From Cronobacter condimenti 1330 (GTDB lineage: Bacteria; Pseudomonadota; Gammaproteobacteria; Enterobacterales; Enterobacteriaceae): a DNA stretch of 64,000 nucleotides. Position numbers and translations under genes: made by a program. The stretch lies in NCBI RefSeq assembly GCF_001277255.1, contig NZ_CP012264.1, positions 1,736,001 through 1,800,000 of the forward strand, written 5' to 3'. Position 1 is the first letter of the stretch; every line of letters begins with the position of its first letter. A model generated the notes under the pieces. That model worked only from the letters and a program-made list of their open reading frames with translations. It was not told the origin of the DNA and made no database searches. Below, one piece after another: positions 26,254-35,471 of the stretch.

Positions 26254-26279
26254 TTACCTACCTACCGGTAGGTAGGTAA
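26254..26279. promoter_or_regulatory. Perfect 26-bp palindromic operator, probably for the downstream TetR protein
   Basis: Thirteen bases (TTACCTACCTACC) followed by their exact reverse complement, with no spacer. It overlaps a plausible promoter with -35 TTTACC (26253) and -10 TAAGAT (26277), 18 bases apart, upstream of the efflux gene. Long dyads of this type are typical TetR-family operators. Regulator assignment is by proximity. Confidence 0.75.
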
Positions 26280-26415
26280 GATGGCGCACGTTGTGTCAGT
26301 CACGTCTCAGTTATCACTTTTCAGGGGCAGCTTTCCTGATGACCCACAAAAGAGATACACGATTTTTTTGAACGCCTTTAACGCCGGTTCTGCCGGCCAC
26401 TTTGCAGGGAACGAT

Positions 26416-27657
26416 ATGAACAAATACCGGTTTTCGCGCAACGGCAGTCTCAGTCTGTCGCTCATTTTGCTTCTGGCGCTGCTTACTGCTCTGGATGCGA
26501 TGGCAATAGATATGTATCTGCCGGGCATGCCTGATATTGCCGCTGAGTTTGGTGTTCCAGCAGGCCGGATCCAGCAGACGCTGTCCATTTTTCTGGCCGG
26601 GCTGGCGATAGGTCAGGGGATATATGGGCCTCTGCTCGACCGTTATGGTCGACGTGTGCCGCTACTGGCGGGCGCGGTCATTTTTACTGCCGGTTCAGTT
26701 CTTGGCGCGGTTGCGCCTTCGGTTGAATGGCTTTTATTTGCTCGCTTTGTGCAGGCGATTGGCGCAGCGGCAGGGCTTGTCGCCCCGCGAGCTATCGTGG
26801 CCGATATTTGCACGCTGACAGAGTCAGCCCGCATCTTTTCGCTACTTATGCAGGTGATGATGATTGCGCCCATACTGGCCCCCGTTCTTGGCGGTTATCT
26901 TCTGGGCCATGGGGGATGGCGGTTTATATTCTGGATGCTGGCGGCTTTTGGCGCCGCAGGATTTGTATGGGGTTGTCGCACCATTACCGATACGCTGCCG
27001 GCGCATAAGCGCGCCAGGCTTAACCCTGGGGCCATAATGCGCGCTTATAGTCTCCAGTTACGTAATACCGTATTCATGGCCTATACGGTTTCAGGTGGGT
27101 TTATCCTCAGTTCATTGTTCGTCTATATCAGTAGTTCTGCGTTTATCTTTACCCGGCACTTTAACGTTTCGCCTGCGCAGTTTAGTTATATTTTTGCCGC
27201 CAATTCTGTAGGGCTGGTGATGGGCGGAATGCTCAGTAACAGACTCGCCAGTAAAGGCCTCTCGTCGTCAAAAATTCTGACCGCAGGATTAATTATCCAT
27301 ACGCTCGCAGCCCTGGGATTGTTTGTTATCGCAAGGTCTGAAATCGGGGGAATGGTAGCCTATGGTGGCGTGCTCGCTATTATTATCGGCTCGCTTGGGC
27401 TGGTATTTGGTAATGTCACCGCCCTTACCATGAACAATGCCGGGCCACAGGCGGGTACAGCCTCGGCATTAATGGGGATGTTGCAGTACTTTATTGCAGC
27501 CGTTGTTGGTTATATTGCGACGTTTTTTGTTCAAAGCCCGGCCTTAATGCCTGCCGTTATCACCCTGTGCGGCGCGCTGGCAGTGCTTTTTCAGCGACTG
27601 GCAACCCGCGTCTCGCTGAAACCAGGTACACTGCAGGAGCGCAACAAAACCCTATAA
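26416..27657 (+). CDS. Bcr/CflA-type multidrug efflux MFS transporter
   Basis: Drug:proton antiporter of 413 aa with 12 predicted helices. DHA1 features are present: the helix 1 motif LDAMAIDMYLPGMPDIA, the loop 2-3 motif GPLLDRYGRRVPLL and the helix 5 antiporter motif APILAPVLGGYLL. The Bcr/CflA subgroup call rests on the IDMYLPGMP signature. The ATG at 26416 follows AGGGA; the longer frame from 26281 would add 45 non-family residues that overlap the operator region. A TetR gene follows 92 bases downstream on the same strand, and a 26-bp palindrome lies upstream, so expression is probably induced by a substrate of the pump. Confidence 0.88.
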   Translation: MNKYRFSRNGSLSLSLILLLALLTALDAMAIDMYLPGMPDIAAEFGVPAGRIQQTLSIFLAGLAIGQGIYGPLLDRYGRRVPLLAGAVIFTAGSVLGAVAPSVEWLLFARFVQAIGAAAGLVAPRAIVADICTLTESARIFSLLMQVMMIAPILAPVLGGYLLGHGGWRFIFWMLAAFGAAGFVWGCRTITDTLPAHKRARLNPGAIMRAYSLQLRNTVFMAYTVSGGFILSSLFVYISSSAFIFTRHFNVSPAQFSYIFAANSVGLVMGGMLSNRLASKGLSSSKILTAGLIIHTLAALGLFVIARSEIGGMVAYGGVLAIIIGSLGLVFGNVTALTMNNAGPQAGTASALMGMLQYFIAAVVGYIATFFVQSPALMPAVITLCGALAVLFQRLATRVSLKPGTLQERNKTL

Positions 27658-27749
27658 GATAATGGTCAGTGATGTGGTCAGTCTTCAGAGCAGGGTCAAG
27701 GGGGAAGACTGGCCATTTCTGAACGCAATCATAAGATAAGGATGATGAT

Positions 27750-28322
27750 TTGACAGCTTTACGGTTACAGGAAGCCGCACTGGCAAGATTTGCATTACAG
27801 GGATTTGATGCCACGACGATGAGTGAAATCGCCAATGACGTGGGTATAAAAAAACCGTCCATCTATGCCCATTTTCGTAATAAAGATGAGCTTTTCCTGA
27901 GCCTTATTCCTCTCGTCATCGAAAAAGAGTTAGACCATGCGCGTCATGCCCTTCGGGGCGGCGCTGATATCAAATTACAGATGAAGCTGTATTTAAAAGG
28001 CATACAGGAACGCTATGAACAATCGCATAGCGTAGGGTTTTGGTTACGGAACCTGTTCATGCCCCCAACCCATTTGTATGACGCCGTGATGGCTCCGTTG
28101 CATGCTTTTATGGACGAGCTGGAGAATATCATCAGACTGGCAATTGAGCAGTCGCCGCTTAGCGCAGATTCAACGTCACTGGACGTGGAGACGCTCACGC
28201 TTACGTTCATGAGCATGATAGACAGTCTGCAAAGTGAGCTGCTTTATGGGGGGCCTGAAAAATACCGGCGTCGGCTGGATGCGGTGTGGGCCGTTTTTGA
28301 AGCAGCCACCCGTGGCTCATAA
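27750..28322 (+). CDS. TetR-family repressor
   Basis: 190 aa. The N-terminal helix-turn-helix reads FDATTMSEIANDVGIKKPSIYAHFRNKDELF, a textbook TetR HTH, followed by an all-helical ligand domain. The start appears to be TTG (27750), with AAGGA 9 bases upstream; the nearby ATGs (27742, 27745) are out of frame. Placed behind the efflux gene rather than divergent from it. It is the obvious candidate to bind the 26254-26279 palindrome, which would give autoregulation if both genes share that promoter. Confidence 0.87.
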   Translation: MTALRLQEAALARFALQGFDATTMSEIANDVGIKKPSIYAHFRNKDELFLSLIPLVIEKELDHARHALRGGADIKLQMKLYLKGIQERYEQSHSVGFWLRNLFMPPTHLYDAVMAPLHAFMDELENIIRLAIEQSPLSADSTSLDVETLTLTFMSMIDSLQSELLYGGPEKYRRRLDAVWAVFEAATRGS

Positions 28323-28402
28323 TAACCAGAACCGATCTTTTTTCGTTTCACAGGGTTATCCAGAACTGATCTGTACATAAAATGAACGAAAGGTGGGTTG
28401 AG

Positions 28403-28442
28403 CCGGAAACGGTGCTGGCAGAAGAGCGCACACCGTTTCCGG
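28403..28442. repeat. 12-bp perfect inverted repeat
   Basis: CCGGAAACGGTG (28403-28414) and its reverse complement (28431-28442) with a 16-base loop. A second 8-bp inverted repeat, CCCGCAAG/CTTGCGGG, lies at 28458-28485. They lie between the convergent tetR and TonB-receptor genes and may act in transcript ending, though T-runs are lacking. Confidence 0.6.
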
Positions 28443-28495
28443 GCCATCGCTAACGCTCCCGCAAGTTCGCTATGTGGCTTGCGGGGACGTCGCTA

Positions 28496-30589
28496 TCAGA
28501 ACGTGTAATTAAGCGACATCCAATAGTTGCGGCCAGGCGTGACATAGCCGGTGGTTGAGGCCAGCGTCTGGAAGTAATCTCCGGCATAAATGCTGCTGCG
28601 GCCTGACTGATAGCGCTTCACTGCCGAGAAGTCTTTATCGAAAAGGTTGTTAATCGTGCCGTTGAGGGTCAGTTGCGGCGTAATGCGGTATGCCGCACCC
28701 ATATTAACCACCGTCCATGCTTTCAGGTAAGCGCCGCGATCGTCATACACCTCTTTTTCAATAGCACTGAGGTTGTTGACGTTGCTGGTATAACGCGGCG
28801 TTTTGCCGTGATATTCCGCCGCCACCCATGATGTTAACGCATCATTCATCTCCCAGGACAACCTGGCGTTGGCCATATGACGCGCAGTATTGGTCAGCGG
28901 TGCGCCCGGATTATCCCCGCCGCGCTGCTGGCTGTCGGTATAGGTGTAATTCAGGTTCATTGTCAGTTCCGGGGTCATCACCGGGAAGGAGGTCGCGAAC
29001 TCAATGCCCTGGTTAATCGCCTTGCCGACATTACGGTAAGAATAGGTGGAATCGTCGAGGGTTTCGCTATCAATGGCGTTGCGGAAATTGCTGATAAAGC
29101 CAGTGATATTGGCTTTTACATTGTTGGCATTCTCGTAATAGAGTCCGGTTTCGTAGTTAACGCTGGTTTCCGGTTTCAGATTCGGATTACCAATGGTGGT
29201 AACCAGACCATTACCGGCCACGCCGCTGACGCCGTTGTGTAACTGGCTCAGCGACGGGGTTTTATAACCGGTGCTGACGCCGCCTTTGACTGTCCAGTCG
29301 TCGAGCATATTCCAGACCAGATAGGCGCGCGGGCTAACGTGGCCGCCAAAACTGTCGTGTTTCTCATAACGCGCGCCCCATGTCAGTGAGAGCGAATCGA
29401 GAAGCTGCCAGTCATCCTCGGTAAACAATGCCCACGAGTGCTGGTGGAATGTCTCGCCGCTGTTGGCAAGCACGATGCCATCTTTCAGGCTCGCATCCCA
29501 GTATTCCCCACCAACGGTTACCAGATGATCGGCCCCGACCGGCGCCACCAGGCTGGTGTTGAAAAGGGTATTGGTGTTTTTTAACTGACGATCCTGGCCG
29601 CTCATGTTACTGTGGACACCCGACAGCGTCCGGGGTGTCAGGACGCGGCCTTTGTTTTCCGTCGCCGTATACGAGAGGCTGGAACTCCAGCGGCCAATGC
29701 TGAGATCGCTGTCGTGGCCGACCACCACTTTATTACGCTGGTAGCGCAGCTGTTCACGATAGCCGCCGCCGCTGGTGCCCACCGGGCCAAGCTGGCCGTT
29801 GCGGTTATCGTACTGTTGCTGTGACGTTTCGCCGTCAATCCAGACGGTGTTTTTATCGCTGGTGTGGTAGTTCAGTCGACCACCGACCGTGTAATTATCG
29901 CTTTTGGTCGGGTAGGGGATACGCGTGTTGGTGCCGCTATCACTCAGGCTGGTGACGCTTGAGCCCTGGCGATGTTCCACGTTACCGCGCAGCGCCAGAT
30001 CCAGCGTATTCGGGATCAACGTACCGCTGGTGTACATGCCGAAGGTTGAACTATCCCCCCATTTGCTGTGCTCTTGCACCGAATGCGAAAGGTTGATGCC
30101 GCCGTGCCAGCCGTCGGTATTTTTTTTGGTAATAATGTTGATGACGCCGCCCATCGCATCGGAGCCGTACAGCGTCGACATCGGCCCGCGGATCACTTCT
30201 ATATGATCAATGGCTGACAGCGGCGGCATCATGGCCGTATTCAGGGTATCGAAACCATTTGGCGTGGTATCAGCGCTTGCATTCTGCCGCACGCCATCAA
30301 TCAGGATAAGCGTATAGCTGGCTGGCATGCCGCGAATCGAAATATCCAGTCCGCCGGTTTTACCTGTTCCGCCGCGGACATCCACGCCTTCAATGCCGCT
30401 GAGCGCTTCGCCGAGATCGCTGTAGTTCTTTTGGGCGAGCTGTTGCTGGTTAATGACTGAAATCGATGCTGGCGCGTTGGTGAGTTTTTGTTCATATCCG
30501 CTGGCGGTGATCACCATGGTGTCATCCTGAGCGGCGGCAGGCATTGTCACAGCGATGAAAATCGCGGCGGCGAGTTTATTTTTTTTCAT
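28496..30589 (-). CDS. TonB-dependent catecholate siderophore receptor, CirA-like
   Basis: Outer-membrane 22-strand receptor of 697 aa. The signal peptide is MKKNKLAAAIFIAVTMPAAA, followed by the TonB box DDTMVITA. The plug domain (about 35-150) has SIRGMPASYTLILIDGVR and VIRGPMSTLYGSDAMGGVINIITKK, closely matching E. coli CirA. The barrel ends in the aromatic C-terminal YWMSLNYTF needed for BAM recognition. It is somewhat longer than E. coli CirA (663 aa). Likely ligands are ferric catecholates such as dihydroxybenzoylserine; this is inferred from family. A Fur box lies upstream, so it should be iron-repressed. Full length and apparently functional. Confidence 0.88.
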   Translation of the reverse strand: MKKNKLAAAIFIAVTMPAAAQDDTMVITASGYEQKLTNAPASISVINQQQLAQKNYSDLGEALSGIEGVDVRGGTGKTGGLDISIRGMPASYTLILIDGVRQNASADTTPNGFDTLNTAMMPPLSAIDHIEVIRGPMSTLYGSDAMGGVINIITKKNTDGWHGGINLSHSVQEHSKWGDSSTFGMYTSGTLIPNTLDLALRGNVEHRQGSSVTSLSDSGTNTRIPYPTKSDNYTVGGRLNYHTSDKNTVWIDGETSQQQYDNRNGQLGPVGTSGGGYREQLRYQRNKVVVGHDSDLSIGRWSSSLSYTATENKGRVLTPRTLSGVHSNMSGQDRQLKNTNTLFNTSLVAPVGADHLVTVGGEYWDASLKDGIVLANSGETFHQHSWALFTEDDWQLLDSLSLTWGARYEKHDSFGGHVSPRAYLVWNMLDDWTVKGGVSTGYKTPSLSQLHNGVSGVAGNGLVTTIGNPNLKPETSVNYETGLYYENANNVKANITGFISNFRNAIDSETLDDSTYSYRNVGKAINQGIEFATSFPVMTPELTMNLNYTYTDSQQRGGDNPGAPLTNTARHMANARLSWEMNDALTSWVAAEYHGKTPRYTSNVNNLSAIEKEVYDDRGAYLKAWTVVNMGAAYRITPQLTLNGTINNLFDKDFSAVKRYQSGRSSIYAGDYFQTLASTTGYVTPGRNYWMSLNYTF

Positions 30590-30661
30590 ACCAGGTCCGT
30601 TGATTAAATAAGAAAAAACGCGTGGCTACAATAATCAACAGAACATAAACGGATGGTTAAC

Positions 30662-30680
30662 GATAATGATAATGATTGCT
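30662..30680 (-). promoter_or_regulatory. Fur box upstream of the CirA-like receptor
   Basis: The plus strand reads GATAATGATAATGATTGCT, 15 of 19 matches to the Fur consensus, 73 bases before the receptor start. Confidence 0.75.
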
Positions 30681-30788
30681 ATTACCACTGATTCTGGGCG
30701 CTGAATTACCATGAATGCGCATGAGGCTTAACTGTGACCTGCGTGGCGTAGAGAACGCCTCTGGCTCTCATCTTCTGTGCAAAAAAGC

Positions 30789-31259
30789 CTAACGGGCGTT
30801 TTCAGACGCCGTATGTGCCGAAAGCGCCAGATACCTTTTGAATACCGCACCACGTTTCACCCCTTTTGGATCTGACACAAAAGGGAGCCTTAAACGTGGG
30901 ACATCCGACACCGTGACAGTCCAGCGAAAATCCCCCATAAATCTGAAGGTGATGCCTTCAGCCGTTACAGATAACATTTCAAAAGTTCCGGTGGAATAGT
31001 CATTACCCACCCGGACAATCTCTTTGATGCCTTCATCAAGGTCAATAAGAGCCAGGGTCAGTGATTCTTCGAATATGACGTCATCCGTCAAAAAAAGAAC
31101 GTAACGCTCTTTATTAACCTGTACAGCCGCTTCCAGCACGTGCCCTGGTATAACAATACCTGTCATCTTTCCATTGAATATAACTTCAGAGCGAGCCTGT
31201 GATAAATCAGTCTCTTGCTGAACCTTTATTAAAGATACTGAATTAACCTGTTGCATCAT
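30789..31259 (-). CDS. Hypothetical protein, about 156 aa
   Basis: Open frame with AGGGAA upstream; three possible ATGs (31265, 31259, 31256), of which 31259 has the best spacing. It has no signal peptide or membrane helix and is beta-rich in appearance: EVIFNGKMTGIVIPGHVLEAAVQV, RYVLFLTDDVIFEESLTLALIDL, GITFRFMGDFRWTVTVSDVPRL. I do not recognise the family. Codon usage resembles neighbouring backbone genes. It lies upstream of the TonB receptor on the same strand, but a Fur box separates the two, so they are probably independent. Confidence 0.65.
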   Translation of the reverse strand: MMQQVNSVSLIKVQQETDLSQARSEVIFNGKMTGIVIPGHVLEAAVQVNKERYVLFLTDDVIFEESLTLALIDLDEGIKEIVRVGNDYSTGTFEMLSVTAEGITFRFMGDFRWTVTVSDVPRLRLPFVSDPKGVKRGAVFKRYLALSAHTASENAR

Positions 31260-31265
31260 GTACAT

Positions 31266-31848
31266 GTTCCCTTGCGCTCTGGATTTGCCAGCTGTTAAAA
31301 AACGTTCAGCGTATTTTTAATTTTTCGTATTTCATACAGGGAAATTAACGTTAATTCTGGAGCCAGCGAGTGGCTTTGCGTTTTACCATTAACGCTGAAA
31401 CGTTGCTTTGATTTCACACGTCCTACCCTGGCGCTGTCAAGAGGGCGCACCCATACCCATTATTACATTGTGGGTTTGCGGTGATTCTCCTGCAGCCTGT
31501 TATTAGGCCATCAAACCGGCACTGGTTTATATCCTTATAAAATACGAGGCTTATTTAAGACGCCTTGCGGATGCTCACCGCCAGCGAGAATCTATCATTA
31601 GCCCGGCCATCACAGTGAAGGCGGCGCTTTGCAGGGCTTTTATCGCGCCTTCAAGCTCATCGTAGTCGTCAGTGTTTAGTGCATTCAGTAATGAATTTCT
31701 CACAGGCGTGTGGGGCGCTTTACGTTGCGCCGCCAGTCACCAACAGCTTAATTTGTTGTTTTGGTGAATGTACCTAATTGAAAGCAGTAACAAAAATACG
31801 GCATGGGAAGATATATTTTCCGGTTGCAGTATTTTCCTGGGTTTTAGT
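31266..31848. other. 583-base gap with a small gene remnant
   Basis: Mostly non-coding. On the minus strand, 31575-31703 encodes about 42 residues with a protein-like pattern (NALNTDDYDELEGAIKALQS, then a hydrophobic end and a stop). Its frame continues upstream for 12 codons to a stop with no ATG or ribosome site, so it is probably the tail of a decayed gene. Nothing else recognised. Confidence 0.35.
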
Positions 31849-31875
31849 TAAAGTCATAAATGTGTCTGCCGATAA
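31849..31875 (+). promoter_or_regulatory. Sigma-28 promoter of the CHASE3-type MCP gene
   Basis: -35 TAAAGTCA, 11-base spacer, -10 GCCGATAA: an essentially perfect FliA promoter, 57 bases upstream of the ATG. Confidence 0.9.
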
Positions 31876-31932
31876 CTTATTTGTATTCCGGGCCCTGAGG
31901 CGCCCAGTTAAACCATGTGGAACGAGGTTGAA

Positions 31933-33483
31933 ATGTTCAGGAACTTACCAATTAAGAAAAAATTCTATTTGGCGTTTGGCGCGGTTTTGGTTTTGTTGCT
32001 GTTACTCTGCGCAATGTTCTACAAAAATTTTTCCGGCATTGTAGATACCAATGCCTGGAATATTCATAGCTGGCGCGTCATCGATAAAAGCCGGGGCCTG
32101 ACCCAAAGTCTGGTGAATATGGAAACCGGTCTGCGCGGCTATGCGATTAATGGTAAAGAAGAAATGCTGGCTCCGTGGAATTCCGGCAAAGAAGATTTTG
32201 GTAAACTTTTGCAGGAAACGAAAGCGTTAACTGCGGATAACGCTTCCCAGCAGACGCGCCTCAATAATTTACTTAAGCAGGAGCACGAGTGGCACGATAA
32301 GTTTGTGACTGAATTGCTTAATCATCGTCGCGCGCTTAATGCCGGAACAATGACGCAGGTTGAATTCAATGCCGCTTTCGAAGCCAACACCGGCAAGCTG
32401 CAAATGGATCAAATGCGTAAAACCATTGATGACATCGTCAATGCCGAGAAAAGCCTGCTTACCGAGCGCCAGAGTTCTGTCGATTCCGTTGAGACGCAGA
32501 CCCGGCTCACCTTATTGATGGGGGCGCTGCTGGGGGTGTTCATCGCTTCCGCGTTAGGCTATGTCCTTGCCCGTTCCATCACTCATCCGCTTGAGGAAGC
32601 GGTAAAAGCGGCCCAGGCGATTGCCGCAGGCGATCTTTCTACCCATTTAGTGGCTCGTTCTAAAGATGAAACCGGCACGCTGATCGTCACCCTTACCGCC
32701 ATGCAGGAACAGCTCAAAAAGGTGGTCTCTGATATTCAAACCGCGGCTTCCTCTATAGACAGCGCATCTAAAGAGGTCGCAATGGGCAATACGGATCTCT
32801 CTGCCCGAACGGAACAACAGGCCGCCTCGCTGGAGGAGACCTCAGCCAGCATGGAACAACTGACGGCGACCGTGAGGCAAAATGCTTCTAACGCATCAGA
32901 TGCCAGCAGCCTCGCGTCTGACGCATCCGACATCGCGCAGCAGGGAGGCGAAGTGGTGGATAAAGTCGTCACCACCATGGCGGCGATTTTCGACAGCTCA
33001 AAAAGCGTGGTCGATATTATCGGGACAATTGAAAGCATCGCGTTCCAGACCAACATTCTGGCGCTCAACGCGGCGGTGGAAGCGGCGCGTGCGGGCGAGC
33101 AGGGCCGCGGCTTTGCGGTGGTGGCGAGCGAAGTGCGCGCACTTGCACAGCGAAGCGCGACAGCGGCAAAAGAGATAAAGTCGTTAATTGAAACGTCAAA
33201 TGACCGGATATCGGAAGGCACCGATCTGGTAGCGCAGGCGGGCAAAACCATGACCGGAATCGTCACCGCGATAAGCAATGTCTCAGCAATTATGTCAGAA
33301 ATCTACACGGCTTCTGGCGAGCAGGTGAATGGTATCGAGCATATCGGCATCGCTATCAACCAGATGGATGAAGTGACGCAGCAAAACGCCGCGCTGGTTC
33401 AACAAGCTGCCGCGGCTGCCGCGTCGCTTGAAGAGCAGGCCGCTCAGCTTAGCCGCTCCGCTGCGATTTTCAAGCTTGCCTGA
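31933..33483 (+). CDS. Methyl-accepting chemotaxis protein with CHASE3-type sensor
   Basis: 516-aa chemoreceptor. TM1 is about residues 10-30, and the periplasmic helical domain (about 31-185) carries CHASE3 features (SLVNMETGLRGYAINGKEE). TM2 is about 190-212, then HAMP (ARSITHPLEEAVKAAQAIAAGDL) and the signalling domain with FQTNILALNAAVEAARAGEQGRGFAVVASEVR. It ends AIFKLA with no CheR-binding pentapeptide. The ATG at 31933 follows GAGG; an in-frame ATG at 31915 lacks a site. It is convergent with a broken MCP gene. Ligand unknown. Confidence 0.9.
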   Translation: MFRNLPIKKKFYLAFGAVLVLLLLLCAMFYKNFSGIVDTNAWNIHSWRVIDKSRGLTQSLVNMETGLRGYAINGKEEMLAPWNSGKEDFGKLLQETKALTADNASQQTRLNNLLKQEHEWHDKFVTELLNHRRALNAGTMTQVEFNAAFEANTGKLQMDQMRKTIDDIVNAEKSLLTERQSSVDSVETQTRLTLLMGALLGVFIASALGYVLARSITHPLEEAVKAAQAIAAGDLSTHLVARSKDETGTLIVTLTAMQEQLKKVVSDIQTAASSIDSASKEVAMGNTDLSARTEQQAASLEETSASMEQLTATVRQNASNASDASSLASDASDIAQQGGEVVDKVVTTMAAIFDSSKSVVDIIGTIESIAFQTNILALNAAVEAARAGEQGRGFAVVASEVRALAQRSATAAKEIKSLIETSNDRISEGTDLVAQAGKTMTGIVTAISNVSAIMSEIYTASGEQVNGIEHIGIAINQMDEVTQQNAALVQQAAAAAASLEEQAAQLSRSAAIFKLA

Positions 33484-33634
33484 TAACGCAGCCATCGTAA
33501 AAACCCCGCAAAAGCGCAGTTATTTTATTAGCTGCGCACAATGGCGATTAACGCTGCGGGGAAATCACTGGACAACGCGCTAAGGGTAATAGCGCGTTGT
33601 ATTTTTCTGAGGGCCGCCGAGCGCAATGACCCTC

Positions 33635-35200
33635 TCAGTTCACTTTGAAGATATCCACGGTTTGCTTTAGCAGGTGAGACTGGTCTTTTGCGACAGTGCG
33701 GCGGACGACGCTTGCTCCACCAGCGCGGCGTTTTGCTGTGTGACGGCATCCCTCTGCGTCACCGCGATGGTCATCTGTTCAATGCCGCGGCTCTGCTCAC
33801 GCGTTGAGAGCGCCAGTTCAGACATCAACACCGATACCTGATTGATTGCGTTGATAATCGCCTTCATGCTTTCACCCGCGCGGGTGACTTTCTCACTGCC
33901 AGAAATAATGTGAGTGCCTGATTGTTCAATCAACTCTTTTATCTCTCGGGCGGCTGCAGAAGAACGCTGCGCAAGATTACGCACTTCGCTTGCAACAACG
34001 GCAAACCCGCGCCCCTGTTCACCTGCACGCGCCGCCTCTACGGCCGCATTCAGCGCCAGAATGTTGGTCTGAAAGGCAATCCCTTCAATGATGCCGGTAA
34101 TCGAGTCGATGCGTCGGGCGCTTGATTCAATCTCCGTCATGGATTCGACTGCCTCTTCCATAATCTGATTCCCTTCCTGTGCCGATGCGCGCATTGAACT
34201 TGCCAGAATATCTGCATTATGCGTGTTCTCAGAGGTGAGCTTCACTGTGGAAGATAACTGCTCCATACTGGCCGCCGTTTCGCCAAGCGAGGCCGCCTGT
34301 TCTTCCGTTCGGGCAGAAAGATCGCTATTTCCGGCAGCAATCTCATCGGCCGCACAGGCGACGCTGCTGCTGGAATCGCGAACCTGCATAATGATTTCTC
34401 TGAGGGACTGACGCATTTGCTCAAGCGCACGGAGCATTTTGCCAATTTCATCTCCGGAATGAGAAATAATTGGTTCCAGTAAATCTCCTTCGGCCATTTT
34501 CTGGCAATGCGTGTGAGCAATAGCTAAAGGCGAAAGGATCCGACGGTGGATTAAAATAAAAGCAACGATAAGAATAAGAGTAAACGCCAAGGCAAACCCG
34601 ATTAGCAGCGTAATGCTATATTTAAACTGATCGCGCGTGTCCAGATTACGCTTATGCGCATAATCTTCATGGAAGGCGAGGAGTTTCAGTAATTCATTCT
34701 CAAACTGATAATCCAGTGCAGGGACAGTATAACTGGCGAGCTGATTAAATTTCTCTGAGTCGTTATTCTTCGCTGCTTCCATCATTGGCCGCAGCCCCTT
34801 TTCAAGATAGTTTTGCCAGGTCTGCTGATAAGGAATGACGAGCGCTTCTTCACCGGGCGCGCGTGGCGTTGCAAGATACGCATCAAAGGTTTCTGTCGCG
34901 TGCTGCAAAAAATTCATTTGCGCCGGCAAGTGACGTTGCGGCCCGGGACGTGTTGCCTGAAGCGTGATTAATCATGGCTTCCATCAGGCGCACGCGGACC
35001 GTCCGGCTGTGGTTTATCGGGTCAACCACAGAAAGCACGACCCGAATTTCCTTATTCACATCATTCAGCGCCTGATTGCTGCGCATTAATGACCACAAAT
35101 TAGAGGATGAACTGACAAGGAAAATAAGTATTAACGCCCCCAGCGTGACAAAAGAAAAGAGTCTTACGGTCATATTGATTCTTTTTAAACCTGTTTTCAT
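33635..35200 (-). pseudogene. Methyl-accepting chemotaxis protein (Tar/Tsr-type) with two frameshifts
   Basis: The N-terminal frame from ATG 35200 encodes MKTGLKRINMTVRLFSFVTL (TM1) and the start of a four-helix-bundle ligand domain to GNTSRAATSLAGANEF. It is broken at a six-A run (plus strand 34917-34922). Removing one base there restores ANEF-LQHATETFDAYLATPR and the rest: TM2, HAMP and signalling domain. A second shift, loss of one base near 33690-33694, replaces the true end (AKDQSHLLKQTVDIFKVN, stop 33635-33637) with QKTSLTC. Two independent lesions argue for a genuine pseudogene rather than a single read error. A sigma-28 type -10 (GCCGATAA) survives upstream, but without a good -35. 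Confidence 0.85.
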
Positions 35201-35471
35201 ATTTAACGATGTCTCTCCAGCATGATAAACAGACAAACCAGGGATTTTATCGGCGCAAGTGAATAAAGTGAAAAAGTAAATAAAAGCAAAGAAATGCATG
35301 TGCAACTTTTGTGTTGTTAATAAACAGGTGGATTTTGGAAAAATATTAACGAATTGATAGTGCAGGTATGAACACGGTGTGTCATGTCTTTATTTATGAT
35401 GCACAAACACGCACAGAAAATGCTATGGGCTGGTGGACATGACATCGGTGCAACGCCGCAGGAGGCCTGCC

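Noticed and set aside
31575..31703. Possible 42-aa gene on the minus strand
   Set aside because: Protein-like but only a GTG without ribosome site, and the frame runs on upstream; kept only as a remnant in the gap description.
35220..35275. Full sigma-28 promoter for the broken MCP
   Set aside because: The -10 GCCGATAA is present, but the -35 position reads TTTCACTT, so no complete promoter.
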